Shown here: positions 17,083 through 26,439 of the stretch, in pieces
How positions within the stretch are numbered: the first letter of the stretch is position 1
Layout of the letters: each line of letters opens with the position of its first letter
Assembly: GCA_964561105.1 (NCBI GenBank)
Contig: CAZLOH010000001.1
Span: forward strand, 145,416 to 209,415
Origin: JADLHS01 sp964561105
Lineage (GTDB): Bacteria; Verrucomicrobiota; Verrucomicrobiia; Limisphaerales; JADLHS01
Reading direction: 5' to 3'
DNA length: 64,000 bases
The notes under the pieces: generated by a model
What the model saw: only the letters and a program-made list of their open reading frames with translations
Told to the model about the DNA's origin: nothing
Databases searched by the model: none
Position numbers and translations under genes: made by a program

Positions 17083-18072
17083 CTACCCGCGTTTGCCACC
17101 CAGGCGCTCCGAGGCCGACGAGATAAAATTTTGCAACAGGATGAACACGAATACCAGCAGCCCGACCACAATCCGGGTCCACCAACTGTTCAAATCACCC
17201 TTGAACGTAATCAGCGTCTGGATCAATCCCAGAATCAAGACGCCCATCACCGTGCCGGCCAGAAAGCCCGCCCCGCCACTGAGCAACGTGCCGCCGATCA
17301 CCACCGCCGCGATGGCGTCCAGTTCGAGGCCCACGCAGGACGCCGGGTCGCCGGATTGCGTGTAAAACCCGTACACCACTCCCGCCAGCGCGGAACAGAG
17401 TCCAGCCACGGCGTAGATGGCGATCTTGGTGCGCCCCACCGGCAACCCCATCAGGCGCGCGGATGGTTCGTCGCCGCCCAGCGCATAAACATTCCGGCCG
17501 AACTTGGTAAAATGCGCCACCCCCAACGCCACCAGCACGACGACCGCGAAACAGGTGGCGGTGAACGGCAGACTCACCCGCTCGGTTAGGGGCACGGACC
17601 ACTGTTCACTGACCGTTTCCAGAAAGAAGGGGTGCTTGATGCCGAGGGATTGTGGCTCGATCAAAAAGCCCGCGCCGCGCGCCAGAAACATTCCCGCGAG
17701 GGTGACCAGGAACGGCGGCAGCTCGAACCATTGGATCAGACAACCCATGCCCGCGCCAAACAACGTGCCGGCCAGCAGCGCCAGCCCGATGGCCGTCAAC
17801 GGACCGCACCCATGTTTCTCGACCAGCGAGGCGACCAGAATACTCGTGAAGGCCACCACCGAACCCACCGACAAATCTATTCCACCCGACAAAATGACGA
17901 ACGTGGCCCCGACTGCGGCGATGCCGAGAAAGGCGTTGTCGCCAAACAGATTCACCGCCACGCGCAGCGACGAAAACCGGTCGAACGAGACGCAGCCCGC
18001 CACATAAATGCCCAGTAGCACCAGCGCCGTGGCCAGCAGCGGAATGTATCTGGCGCGCACGACGAGTTTCAT
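17083..18072 (-). CDS. yjfF: Sugar ABC transporter permease (YjfF-like)
   Basis: The product has 329 residues from the ATG at 18070-18072, which overlaps the previous permease by 4 bases. It shows the BPD-type sugar permease signature GGIDLSVGSVVAF and a conserved GGTLLSGGAGFLAGTVMG loop near the end, with about nine membrane segments. It is the second permease of a ytfQ-ytfR-ytfT-yjfF system, which in E. coli imports galactofuranose. The sugar here is inferred only by homology. Confidence 0.88.
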   Translation of the reverse strand: MKLVVRARYIPLLATALVLLGIYVAGCVSFDRFSSLRVAVNLFGDNAFLGIAAVGATFVILSGGIDLSVGSVVAFTSILVASLVEKHGCGPLTAIGLALLAGTLFGAGMGCLIQWFELPPFLVTLAGMFLARGAGFLIEPQSLGIKHPFFLETVSEQWSVPLTERVSLPFTATCFAVVVLVALGVAHFTKFGRNVYALGGDEPSARLMGLPVGRTKIAIYAVAGLCSALAGVVYGFYTQSGDPASCVGLELDAIAAVVIGGTLLSGGAGFLAGTVMGVLILGLIQTLITFKGDLNSWWTRIVVGLLVFVFILLQNFISSASERLGGKRG

Positions 18073-19085
18073 GCCGGCCTCCGTTTCAACAGCGCCCCCA
18101 TCCGCCGTTGCACCGTGGGGGATTGCAACAGACACACCACGAGAATCGCCAGCGCCTTGGGCACGGGCGCGACATCGGCGCTGACGTTGCGCATATACAT
18201 CGTCGTCGTCAGCGTCTGGATGAACAAGGCGCCCACCATCGCCCCGACCAGATAAAACCTGCCGCCCGTGAGGGCCGTTCCGCCGACCACCACGGCCAGG
18301 ATCGCGTCCAGTTCCAGAAAGAGGCCCGCGTGATTCGCATCGGCGCACTTGATGTTTGACGCCGCGACGAGTCCCGCCAGCCCGGCGCACAGCCCGCTGA
18401 AGACATAGACGAGAAACTTCACCGTGGAGGAATTCACGCCCGCGTAGCTGCTGGCCGTTTGATTGTCGCCCACCGCTTCAATGAATAAACCAACCGCCGT
18501 GCGGCGCGTCAGCCAGCCGGTCACCAGCAACATGCCCAGACTCAGCCACACCGGAAACGGCAGCCCGAGCCAGTGACCGTTGCCGATGTACACCAGACGC
18601 GGATCCGTGAACGTGATGATCTGACCGCCCGTGATCAACATGGCGACTCCCCGGCCCGAGACCATCAGGATCAAGGTCGCCACGATGGGTTGAATGTGAA
18701 ACGCCCCCACGAGCAACCCGTTCCAGCACCCCGCCAGCAACGCCACAGCCACCGTCGCCGCGATCACGACGGGGAACGGCACGCCCGCGCGGTTGATCAA
18801 CTGCGCCGCCACCGCGCCCGCGATCGCCATCACGGCGCCCACGGACAAATCCACACCTCCGGTCGCGATCACCAGCGTCATGCCCAGCGCCAGCAACATC
18901 ACCTTGGCGCCGTGATTGAGGATGTCAATCAACACGCCGTACAGGTGGCCGTCGCGCACTTCGAGTTGGAAGAAGCCCGGCGTGAAGCACAAATTAAACA
19001 GCAACAGCAACGCCAGCCCCGCCACCGGCCAGACCAGGCTCGTCCACCAATGGACCCGCTTGTGCTCGAATCGTTCCGTGGCCAT
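18069..19085 (-). CDS. ytfT: Sugar ABC transporter permease (YtfT-like)
   Basis: The product has 338 residues from the ATG at 19083-19085. The signatures GGVDLSVGAVMAIAGA and GGTALTGGRFYLVGAMVG mark the RbsC/YtfT permease family. It starts one base after the ATPase stop codon and ends overlapping yjfF by 4 bases, so the genes are translationally coupled. An upstream extension of the frame lies inside the ATPase gene and is rejected. Confidence 0.88.
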   Translation of the reverse strand: MATERFEHKRVHWWTSLVWPVAGLALLLLFNLCFTPGFFQLEVRDGHLYGVLIDILNHGAKVMLLALGMTLVIATGGVDLSVGAVMAIAGAVAAQLINRAGVPFPVVIAATVAVALLAGCWNGLLVGAFHIQPIVATLILMVSGRGVAMLITGGQIITFTDPRLVYIGNGHWLGLPFPVWLSLGMLLVTGWLTRRTAVGLFIEAVGDNQTASSYAGVNSSTVKFLVYVFSGLCAGLAGLVAASNIKCADANHAGLFLELDAILAVVVGGTALTGGRFYLVGAMVGALFIQTLTTTMYMRNVSADVAPVPKALAILVVCLLQSPTVQRRMGALLKRRPA

Positions 19086-19086
19086 G

Positions 19087-20601
19087 TCAGGTTCCGGCAA
19101 TGGTGCGCATGATGGCGGCTTCGCTGATCTCGTCGCCCGCCAGTTCGCCGACTTTCGCGCGATCCCGCAACACGGCCACCCGTCCGCAGGCGCGGACCAC
19201 CTCCTCCAGTTCGGAACTGATGAACAGGATGGCCATGCCTTGCGCCCGCAATTCCCGCATCGTTTTCTCGATCTCCGCCTTCGCGCCCACATCAATCCCC
19301 CGCGTCGGTTCATCCAGAATCAACAGCCGGGGCTGCGTGGCCAGCCAGCGCGCGAGCAAAACTTTTTGCTGGTTGCCACCGCTCAGATTCATCACCGCCT
19401 GCTCCGGGCCGGGAGTGCTGATGCCGAGCCGGCGGATGAACTCCGTGGCGATTTCCAGTTGCTGCGCCCGCGAGAGCACGCGCGTCGTCCCCTGCCGCGC
19501 CTGCAACGCCAGCACGATGTTTTCACGCACGGACAAATGCGGAATCACGCCTTCGACCTTGCGATTTTCCGGCGTGAACGCGAACCCCTCGCGCACCGCC
19601 TGACGCGGCGAAGTCAGGGAAACCGCCCGGCCGCCAGCGCGCAGCTCGCCCGTTTGCGCCCGGTCTATGCCGAAAATCAGCCGCGCCGTTTCCGTGCGCC
19701 CGGAACCGAGCAACCCCGCCAGACCCAGGACCTCGCCCGGCGCAATCCGCAAATCCATGGGCGCAATCGAACCCGCGCGCCCCAGTTGTTTCAACTCGAC
19801 CACGGGTTCCCGTTGGGCCGTCGTTCCGGCCGCTGCCGTCGAACGTGGGCCGGGGTCCGCCGGAGAGATCTCGCGTCCGATCATGTGGCTCACGAGTTGC
19901 AACTTCGGCAGTTGGTCGGTCGCAAACTCGCCCACCAGTTTTCCATCGCGCAACACCGTGATGCGATCCGAAATCGCGTACACTTGCTCGAGAAAATGCG
20001 TGACGATGACCACGCCCAGGCCCTGCGCGCGAAGCTTGCGCAGCACGGCGAACAGTTCCCCGACTTCCTTTTCGTCGAGGCTGGAGGTGGGTTCGTCCAG
20101 AATCAACAGCTTCCCGGAAATATCCAGCGCGCGGGCGATGGCGACCAGTTGCTGGACCGCAATCGAGCACGACGCAATGGGCCGCGCCACGTCCAACTGC
20201 AAATCCACCCGCGCCAACGCCGCTTCCGCGCGCCGCGCCAGTGCGCCCCAACGGATGAAACCCAGGCGCGTCGGCTGGCGGCCCAGGCAGATGTTTTCCG
20301 CCACGGAAAGCTGCGGGATGAGATTGACCTCCTGATACACCGTGCTGATGCCCAGCGCCTCGGCCGCCTTGGGCGAATCGGGCCGGATGTCCACGCCGGC
20401 GAGCCGCATCGTCCCGGCGTCGCGCGGATAAACGCCCGTCAGGACTTTGATCAACGTGCTCTTGCCCGCGCCGTTCTCACCCATCAAGGCATGCACCTCT
20501 CCGGCCCGGACGGTGAAGTCCACTCCCTGCAACGCTTTGACGCCCGGAAAACTTTTCGCCAGACCACGAATTTCCAAAAGGGCTGTCGCCTCCGTTTCCA
20601 T
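19087..20601 (-). CDS. ytfR: Sugar ABC transporter ATPase with two nucleotide-binding domains (YtfR-like)
   Basis: The product has 504 residues from the ATG at 20599-20601. The first ABC domain has Walker A GENGAGKS and Walker B LLILDEPTSSLD. Its signature position reads CSIAVQQLV instead of LSxGQ, a divergence usual in the first half of these tandem ATPases. The second domain has the signature LSGGNQQKV and LLILDEPTRGID. Its Walker A is degenerate (GLLGSGRTE), as in RbsA/YtfR. It powers the importer encoded by its neighbours. Confidence 0.9.
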   Translation of the reverse strand: METEATALLEIRGLAKSFPGVKALQGVDFTVRAGEVHALMGENGAGKSTLIKVLTGVYPRDAGTMRLAGVDIRPDSPKAAEALGISTVYQEVNLIPQLSVAENICLGRQPTRLGFIRWGALARRAEAALARVDLQLDVARPIASCSIAVQQLVAIARALDISGKLLILDEPTSSLDEKEVGELFAVLRKLRAQGLGVVIVTHFLEQVYAISDRITVLRDGKLVGEFATDQLPKLQLVSHMIGREISPADPGPRSTAAAGTTAQREPVVELKQLGRAGSIAPMDLRIAPGEVLGLAGLLGSGRTETARLIFGIDRAQTGELRAGGRAVSLTSPRQAVREGFAFTPENRKVEGVIPHLSVRENIVLALQARQGTTRVLSRAQQLEIATEFIRRLGISTPGPEQAVMNLSGGNQQKVLLARWLATQPRLLILDEPTRGIDVGAKAEIEKTMRELRAQGMAILFISSELEEVVRACGRVAVLRDRAKVGELAGDEISEAAIMRTIAGT

Positions 20602-20620
20602 GGGGGAGAGCAACCGCGCC

Positions 20621-21592
20621 TCAGTACTTCCGCTTGGGTAACTCCGCCGCCGCCTGGTCCTGCACAAACACGCCCTCCGCCACCTGGATGTGCTTGGGCA
20701 ACTTTTTCTTCGCCTTGATCGCGGCGACCGCGTCGAACAGTTGCGGTCCGATGAGCGGATTACATTCCACCGTGCAATTCAACTTGCCCGCCGCCATCGC
20801 CTCAAACGCGCCGCGCAGGCCGTCAATCGAAACGATCAAAATATCCTTGCCCGGTTTGACGCCCGCCTCCTCCATCGCCTGAATCGCCCCGAGCGCCATG
20901 TCGTCGTTGTGGGCAAAGAGCGCGGTGATCGTCCTGGCGTCCGGACTCTTGAGGAACGATTCCATGACCTCCTTGCCCTTGGCGCGCGTGAAGTCGCCAC
21001 TCTGCGACTTGACGATCTTCATGCCGGGATGCTTCGCCAGCACCTGCTCGAAACCTTTCTTGCGGTCAATCGCCGGGGCCGAGCCGGGCGTGCCCACCAG
21101 TTCGGCGATGACCGCCTTCCCGTCCGTCGCCTTGGCCAGCCATTCGCCGGCCCGCCGCCCTTCCTCCACAAAATCCGAACCGATGAACGTCACGTACAGC
21201 GAGTCGTCCGTCACATCCACCGCGCGATCCGTGAGGATCACCGGAATTTTGGCCTTCTTGATTTCACGCAACACCGGCTCCCAACCGGTCACCACCACGG
21301 GCGAAAACGCGATCACGTCCACGTCCTGCGCGATGAACGAGCGCAACGCCTTGATCTGATTCTCCTGCTTCTGCTGCGCGTCGGCGAACTTGAGTTCAAT
21401 CCCGCGCTTGGCGGCCTCGGCCTTGATGGACTCGGTGTTGGCTGTGCGCCAGCCGCTCTCCGCGCCGATCTGCGAGAAACCCACCACGGTCTGGTCGGCC
21501 GCCGGCAACGTCAGCGCGCCCCCCAGCACGAGCGCGAGTGAGAGGAGAAATCTGTGACCGGCGGCGGGCTTTGTCAGTGAGTGTATTTTCAT
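20621..21592 (-). CDS. ytfQ: Periplasmic sugar-binding protein of the ABC importer (YtfQ-like)
   Basis: The product has 323 residues with a signal peptide (FLLSLALVLGGALTLPAA). It is a type I periplasmic-binding fold with the YtfQ-like phrases VVGFSQIGAESGWRTANTES, FSPVVVTGWEPVLREIK, and AHNDDMALGAIQAMEEAG. It is the first gene of the four-gene unit running to 17083. The strong match to the galactofuranose-binding family supports a furanose sugar, but this is homology only. Confidence 0.92.
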   Translation of the reverse strand: MKIHSLTKPAAGHRFLLSLALVLGGALTLPAADQTVVGFSQIGAESGWRTANTESIKAEAAKRGIELKFADAQQKQENQIKALRSFIAQDVDVIAFSPVVVTGWEPVLREIKKAKIPVILTDRAVDVTDDSLYVTFIGSDFVEEGRRAGEWLAKATDGKAVIAELVGTPGSAPAIDRKKGFEQVLAKHPGMKIVKSQSGDFTRAKGKEVMESFLKSPDARTITALFAHNDDMALGAIQAMEEAGVKPGKDILIVSIDGLRGAFEAMAAGKLNCTVECNPLIGPQLFDAVAAIKAKKKLPKHIQVAEGVFVQDQAAAELPKRKY

Positions 21593-21736
21593 GGATATAG
21601 CGTAATTATGGATTGATCAAATCAGACATACAATTTCATCCGCAGTGCTACCAGCAGAAATTTGCCGGCGCCGGCGGGTCGGCGGGTCGGGCGCATGTAG
21701 ATTTCAGCTCCTGAAGCGCGTTTCGGGTCAGACGGA

Positions 21737-22786
21737 ATGTTGGTGACACCGGAGCGGGACGGGAACAATCTGGCGCACGTGACATACACCCGGGGCAATG
21801 ATTTGAGCGGCACCCTGCAAGGCGCCGGCGGCATCGGCGGCTTGTTGGCCCGATCTGAAATGTCCAATCTCCAATCGCCACATGCGTATTATCACGCGGA
21901 TGGCAACGGGAACATCACGGCGCTGGTGGACACCAACGGCATCATCGTGGCCCGCTATCAATACGATCCTTACGGGAACCTGCTCGGCATGAGCGGGCCG
22001 CTGGCCGACGCCAACTCCTACCGCTTCAGCAGCAAGGAATGGTGCGCCAACGCCGGGCTTTACTACTACGGCTTTCGGTATTACGAGCCGAATCTGCAAC
22101 GGTGGCCAAACAGAGACCCCTTCGGAGAATGGGGCGGTTTGAACCTCTACCAGTTCGTTGCGAACAGCCCGCTTTACTACGTGGATCCTTACGGGCTGCA
22201 TTGGACGGACTACGTCCCGAATTGGATCTTCCCCGCAGCCAGCTTCTCAGCCGGGATGGGCGACGCTTTGACATTTAACCTGACTGACCACGCCCGAAAT
22301 TGGATGGACATCAACCAAGTGAACCACTGTTCCGGCTGGTATAAGGGCGGGGAAGTCGCCGGAAAGGCGCTGAGCTTCGCGCTTCCGGCCGGAGGAGTGT
22401 CGAAGGTCGCGGGTGGCGCAGATCGCGCGCTCATCGGCACTGCCGAATCTGGAATCTATCGGTTTGCTGGCCGCACTGGTCGTAATTACATCGGACAATC
22501 TGGCGACATCGCGACTCGGCTTGGCCGACATGCAAGCACCGGCAAGTTGCCGCCAGGTGTCAACCCAACAACATGGGAAGTCTGGGGAGGGAAGCTTGCC
22601 CGTGAGAGAGCCGAGCAGCAGTTGATCAACAAGGAAGGGCTTCGGAACCTTGAAAATATCGTGAACCCGTTGGGAGGGCGTCCGGGGCTGTATCACTACG
22701 TTCCCACAGTTGGAGAAGCTGCCGGAGCCGGGGCCGCCATTGGGGCAGGCGTTGGCGCTCTCAAGGGCGGAGGATGTAACGAATGA
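21737..22786 (+). CDS. Displaced Rhs C-terminal tip with a GIY-YIG nuclease-like toxin domain
   Basis: Rhs homology begins abruptly at about 21729, so the N-terminal shell is missing and no good start codon exists; ATG 21737 is simply the first. YD-repeat core covers the first ~150 residues (RYQYDPYGNLLGMSGPLADA) and ends in the Rhs hyperconserved boundary YYYGFRYYEPNLQRWPNRDP. The variable tip follows. From about residue 239 it reads GIYRFAGRTGRNYIGQSGD, a GIY-YIG signature (GIY 239-241, YIG 251-253), then IATRLGRH and a Glu-containing helix RERAEQQLINKEG. A DNA- or RNA-cleaving effector is inferred. The stop overlaps the next gene by 4 bases (ATGA). Confidence 0.7.
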   Translation: MLVTPERDGNNLAHVTYTRGNDLSGTLQGAGGIGGLLARSEMSNLQSPHAYYHADGNGNITALVDTNGIIVARYQYDPYGNLLGMSGPLADANSYRFSSKEWCANAGLYYYGFRYYEPNLQRWPNRDPFGEWGGLNLYQFVANSPLYYVDPYGLHWTDYVPNWIFPAASFSAGMGDALTFNLTDHARNWMDINQVNHCSGWYKGGEVAGKALSFALPAGGVSKVAGGADRALIGTAESGIYRFAGRTGRNYIGQSGDIATRLGRHASTGKLPPGVNPTTWEVWGGKLARERAEQQLINKEGLRNLENIVNPLGGRPGLYHYVPTVGEAAGAGAAIGAGVGALKGGGCNE

Positions 22787-23640
22787 TTTGGCTGCGGCAC
22801 GAGAAACCAAAGCGATGGGAACTCGAATATCACGGACCTGGCGGTGCCTTCTTGAAGCCCTTGCTCGGAGCCACAGGAATCAGGTCGCTAGCGTTGAGGC
22901 GCGGAGTATTTTCCGGTTGCGGCGTCAACTTTCTTGGCCGGCTCACGAGCTTGGAAGGATTGACCGTTGTTGACTGGAAGTTGAAGGACGCTCGACCAAT
23001 TGAACGCCTGACCAACTTGCGAAAGCTGCGACTACAAACTCCGGCACTCGACGGCCCCGTTGATCTTCGGCGGCTCCCTGAACTGCAGGACTTGAGTGTT
23101 GACGCTGCCGAATTCATCACCGCGCTCGAATCGTGCGCGAACCTTGAGCAACTGTTCATTGCGCGTCTCAAGAGTGAAGCACTCAGCAGTCTGAACAATT
23201 TGCGGAAGCTCAAGGCTGCGGAGTTTTCGGAGCCGACGTTCCGTCGAATCGGGCCTGTGGACTTGCCCAAGTTGGAATCTCTGATCTTCAAGGCCGCACG
23301 CGACTTGGAGGACTGGGGCGGATTGGAAGGGTTGCCGACCCTCAAGAAGCTCTGGCTGTTCAAGACGCCCAAGCTTACGTCGCTCGATGCCTTCAAGCAG
23401 CTTCGCGAACTGGATTGGTTGTTGCTGGAGGACTGTGGACGACTGGAATCCCTCCAGCCCGTTGCGCAACTGCCTCGACTTCGCCAGGTCAATATCATCG
23501 GGAACACCCGGATCATGGACGGTCAAATGTCCGCGCTGTTGAGCGCCCCGAATTTGCAGGAAGTGAGTTTTCCGTCGCGCCCCAGCTACGACGCGACGGA
23601 GAAACAACTGACTGACGCAATCGCCAAACGGAGGAAGTGA
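22783..23640 (+). CDS. Leucine-rich-repeat protein, candidate immunity protein for the GIY-YIG toxin
   Basis: The product has 285 residues, no signal peptide and no membrane segment, so it is probably cytoplasmic. About nine imperfect 21-24-residue leucine-rich repeats fill the protein, for example LTSLEGLTVVDWKLKD, LTNLRKLRLQTP, and LPTLKKLWLFKTPKLTS. The ATG overlaps the toxin stop by 4 bases, the usual coupling of a polymorphic toxin with its immunity gene. LRR proteins are not a common immunity class, so the assignment rests on position. Confidence 0.65.
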   Translation: MIWLRHEKPKRWELEYHGPGGAFLKPLLGATGIRSLALRRGVFSGCGVNFLGRLTSLEGLTVVDWKLKDARPIERLTNLRKLRLQTPALDGPVDLRRLPELQDLSVDAAEFITALESCANLEQLFIARLKSEALSSLNNLRKLKAAEFSEPTFRRIGPVDLPKLESLIFKAARDLEDWGGLEGLPTLKKLWLFKTPKLTSLDAFKQLRELDWLLLEDCGRLESLQPVAQLPRLRQVNIIGNTRIMDGQMSALLSAPNLQEVSFPSRPSYDATEKQLTDAIAKRRK

Positions 23641-24310
23641 CCCACCGGCTGTCCCGCACAAACGGTGAGGAGGAATTTAGCACCGCTCAGGCCGCGGTGA
23701 AGTTGATCGGCCACCCGAGACGGAACAACAGTGTCGCTGGACCGCTTGGCGGTCTGCCTGCCGCACAGCCCTGGACGCTGCGCCTTCGCCTCGGAGCAAC
23801 GACAACATCGGGCAGTTGAAGACGGCCAAGGGAACGGACCACGCCTACAATTGCAGCACTTATTCGTATGTGGACACTCCGCGGTTGCAGGAACAGTTCG
23901 GGTATGCCTACGATGCGGCGTGGAACTTGAACCGGCGGACGAACAACGCGCTGGTGCAAACCTTCGGTGTGAACACTCTGAATGAACTCACGAACGCCAC
24001 CCGCAGCGGCACCCTCACGGTGGCCGGACTCGCCAGCGAGCGCAAGGCGCTCTACGCCGGAGATTACGGCATCACTAATGTGACGGTCAGCGGCACGGGT
24101 TTGACCACGGGCAACGCCACGGTCTATGCCGATGGCAGTTGGGCCAGGAGCGGCGCGACGCTGGCGGATGGCAACAACACTTACACCGCCACCGCCACGG
24201 ACACCGCCAGCCGCACGGCGGTTGATTCGGCAAGTTTCGATCTCCCGGCTACTAACTCCTTCACGTACGATTTCAACGGCAACCTGACTCAACGACAGGC
24301 GGCGCGTGTT
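23641..24310 (+). pseudogene. Rhs core fragment (left part), frameshifted
   Basis: The fragment reads from the junction phrase GGCTGTCCCGCACAAA (23648) into YD-type core. It includes FGYAYDAAWNLNRRTNN, TFGVNTLNELTNATRSGT and SASFDLPATNSFTYDFNGN. Near 24291 a one-base insertion relative to the copy at 27670 breaks the phrase NLTNDGRR. Rhs identity stops right after the codons for FEYD, where the left arm of the toxin-antitoxin cassette begins. It lacks both an Rhs start and an Rhs C-terminus. Confidence 0.75.
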
Positions 24311-24545
24311 CGAGTACGACTTCCCCCGCCCGGTTTACAATGCCGGACGCCCGGAATGGATGCCGGGACAATTCGCCGGACGGTCAACGGAAAGGCGGCG
24401 CCCGGTTAATTGTCCGTTTGTCCGCCCAATCTGTCCGCCCGGCGCTCCTGATCTGTCCGCCGGATGGGACTGGACGGCGACGATCCGAGGCGTCCGTGTC
24501 CGCAGGAGGGTGTCCGTTTGGGGTGAGATATTGCCTGCTTAGAAG
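24311..24545 (+). repeat. Left arm of TA cassette, copy 1
   Basis: This noncoding arm begins right after the Rhs codons FEYD with CCCGGTTTACAATGCC. It shares about 110 nearly identical bases with arms at 27700 and 28810, including GGACGCCCGGAATGGATGCC. The rest is a tract full of TGTCCG words. It ends just before the antitoxin gene at 24568. Confidence 0.75.
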
Positions 24546-24567
24546 CGGTATGATAGCATGGTGAGCG

Positions 24568-24816
24568 ATGAAAACATTGACTGTGCGTAATCTGAAGGAT
24601 GACGTAATCCAGCGTTTCGCCGAACTGGCAGCGGCCAACCATCGCAACGCGGAGGCGCACGCCCGATTCCTTATCGAGCGGGAAGTGTCCGCACAACCAG
24701 CCGATACTTGCGGCGAAATCCTGGATTGGCTGTGGTCAACTCCCGCGCCAGACGTGGACATCAAGGTGATTGACCGGATTTTGGCCACGCGCGGGCGACG
24801 CTCGAATCGGCCATGA
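24568..24816 (+). CDS. Ribbon-helix-helix antitoxin (FitA/VapB-like)
   Basis: The product has 82 residues. The N-terminal MKTLTVRNLKDDVIQRFAEL is a typical ribbon-helix-helix strand and helix of FitA-like antitoxins; the C-terminal half should bind the toxin. Its stop overlaps the PIN toxin start (ATGA), so the pair is translationally coupled. Autoregulation through the RHH domain is usual for the family. Confidence 0.85.
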   Translation: MKTLTVRNLKDDVIQRFAELAAANHRNAEAHARFLIEREVSAQPADTCGEILDWLWSTPAPDVDIKVIDRILATRGRRSNRP

Positions 24817-25196
24817 TAGCGGACACAACTTTCCTCAGTGACTTGTTGCGGGAGCAACGCACCGAACGGCGCGGCGCAGCTTCGGCGTTCATGGCAGACC
24901 ATCGCAACGAACCGATCCGAACCACGATTGTCTCCGCTGGTGAACTGGCGGTAATGTTTGCGGAGTCTCACCGCGCTTGGGAATGGTTGCGAAAATGGAA
25001 AATTTATCCGCTGCATCAGGGCATCGCCCAATCCGCAGCGGACGTTGACCGCGCTTTGCTGGCCGCTGGGCGGCGACTGGGGGAGAATGATAACTGGATT
25101 GCCGGTTTTGCCGCTTACTACCGGGAGCCGATTATCAGCCACGATCTAGGATTCGACAACATCCCGAGCGTGCGCCGCGTGAGCTATCTGCGCTAA
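24813..25196 (+). CDS. vapC: PIN-domain toxin (VapC/FitB-like)
   Basis: The product has 127 residues, usual for VapC. Acidic active-site residues are visible in order: Asp4 in MIADTTFLSDLL, Glu in SAGELAV, Asp in GENDNWIAGFA, and Asp in ISHDLGFD. These fit a Mg-dependent RNase that cleaves tRNA or rRNA. It is partnered with the RHH antitoxin 4 bases upstream. Confidence 0.88.
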   Translation: MIADTTFLSDLLREQRTERRGAASAFMADHRNEPIRTTIVSAGELAVMFAESHRAWEWLRKWKIYPLHQGIAQSAADVDRALLAAGRRLGENDNWIAGFAAYYREPIISHDLGFDNIPSVRRVSYLR

Positions 25197-25329
25197 AACA
25201 ACCGCCCCCAGCAGTTCCCCCTGACATCGCGGCTCTCGAAGCCGTCGAACGGTTGCCCGCCCACTCACCCAACTCCCCCTACTGGAGTTGCACCCAACCG
25301 GGCTCGGCCTGAACCTGCCGGCGACGGTG
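25197..25329 (+). repeat. Right arm of TA cassette, copy 1
   Basis: This is about 130 bases from the VapC stop to the restart of Rhs identity. It matches 28609-28745 in order: a CATCGCGGCTC word, CAACGGTTGCCCGC, CACCCAACC-GGCTCGGCCTG, and CTGCCGGCGA. The Rhs sequence then repeats the stretch encoding FNGNLTNDGRRVFEYD that also stands just left of the left arm. Confidence 0.7.
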
Positions 25330-26439
25330 ACATTTCAATACGAATTCAACGGCAACCTGACGAACGACGGGCGGCGGGTGTTCGAGTACGACTACGAGAA
25401 TCAATTGACCAACGTGTATGTGGCCAGCGCCTGGCGCAGTGAGTTCCGGTATGATGCGCTTGGGCGGCGGCGCGTGCGGAAGGAATACACTTGGAACTCG
25501 GGACTTGGAACTTGGAACTTAACCAACGAAGTGCGGTATGTGTATGACGGAATGTTGGTGACACAGGAGCGGGACGGGAACAATCTGACGCTCGTGACCT
25601 ACACCCGAGGCAATGATTTGAGCGGCACCCTGCCAGGCGCCGGCGGCATTGGCGGGTTGCTGGCGCGCACGGCCAACTCCCAACTGCTATCTCCCAACTC
25701 CTCTACGGCCCATGCCTATTATCATTCGGACGGCAATGGCAACGTGACGGCACTGGTGGATACCAATGGCTTCATCGTCGCTCGTTACCAGTACGATCCC
25801 TATGGCAACCTGCTCGGCATGAGCGGGCCGCTGGCCGACGCCAACTCCTACCGCTTCAGCAGCAAGGAATGGTGCGCCAACTCCGGCCTCTACTACTACG
25901 GCTTCCGGTATTATGAGCCGAATCTGCAACGGTGGCTAAATCGCGATCCGATGACCAGCTTCGAAAATCCTCTCGATGGAGATTTCGACAAACACGTTTA
26001 CGACTTCGTCGAGAATGCTCCGACCCGTTTTGTCGATCCAGACGGCTTGTGGAAATGGTACGGCAATTGGGGCGGGCCAAACTGGACGGCTGGCTGCAAG
26101 GGAACATGGGAGCAGGTTGTTGACCAGAAGATGGATCAGAAGGAGGCGATTGATAGCCAAGACAAATGCTACGAGATGCACGATAAGTGTCATGCCGCGT
26201 GCCGTGACGAGTTTCGGGCAGCTCCTCCAGAGAAGTGGCAAAGCGCGAAGCTTCAACTTGGCAAATGCCTCCGAAAATGTGATTGGGATCTGTCGAAGTG
26301 TTTGAAGAATCTACCAAAGGCCGATCCCGCGAATAATTGCCACTCCAAGATTGGTGGAGCAGTTTTCTGTGTCTTGGGCGCAGTTGGACACGCGTTCGAA
26401 TCAGACCCACCACCCCGTTCAAAGTGCAATGGAAACTAA
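25288..26439 (+). CDS. Displaced Rhs C-terminal tip with a phospholipase A2-like toxin domain
   Basis: The open frame begins with a TTG inside the right arm, so it has no native start; Rhs identity starts at 25330. Core YD repeats run to the boundary YYYGFRYYEPNLQRWLNRDP. The tip then reads WGGPNWTAGC and, around residues 290-305, DKCYEMHDKCHAACRDE. The His298-Asp299 pair flanked by cysteines is the catalytic signature of bacterial PLA2 domains. More cysteine pairs follow, suggesting a disulfide-stabilised enzyme. The predicted effector hydrolyses membrane phospholipids. Its end overlaps the lipoprotein gene by 11 bases. Confidence 0.7.
   Translation: MHPTGLGLNLPATVTFQYEFNGNLTNDGRRVFEYDYENQLTNVYVASAWRSEFRYDALGRRRVRKEYTWNSGLGTWNLTNEVRYVYDGMLVTQERDGNNLTLVTYTRGNDLSGTLPGAGGIGGLLARTANSQLLSPNSSTAHAYYHSDGNGNVTALVDTNGFIVARYQYDPYGNLLGMSGPLADANSYRFSSKEWCANSGLYYYGFRYYEPNLQRWLNRDPMTSFENPLDGDFDKHVYDFVENAPTRFVDPDGLWKWYGNWGGPNWTAGCKGTWEQVVDQKMDQKEAIDSQDKCYEMHDKCHAACRDEFRAAPPEKWQSAKLQLGKCLRKCDWDLSKCLKNLPKADPANNCHSKIGGAVFCVLGAVGHAFESDPPPRSKCNGN

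Noticed and set aside
18900..20720. 600-codon plus-strand open frame over the YtfR/YtfT genes
   Set aside because: The minus strand encodes clear ABC ATPase and permease motifs; the plus reading is His/Arg/Gln-rich antisense.
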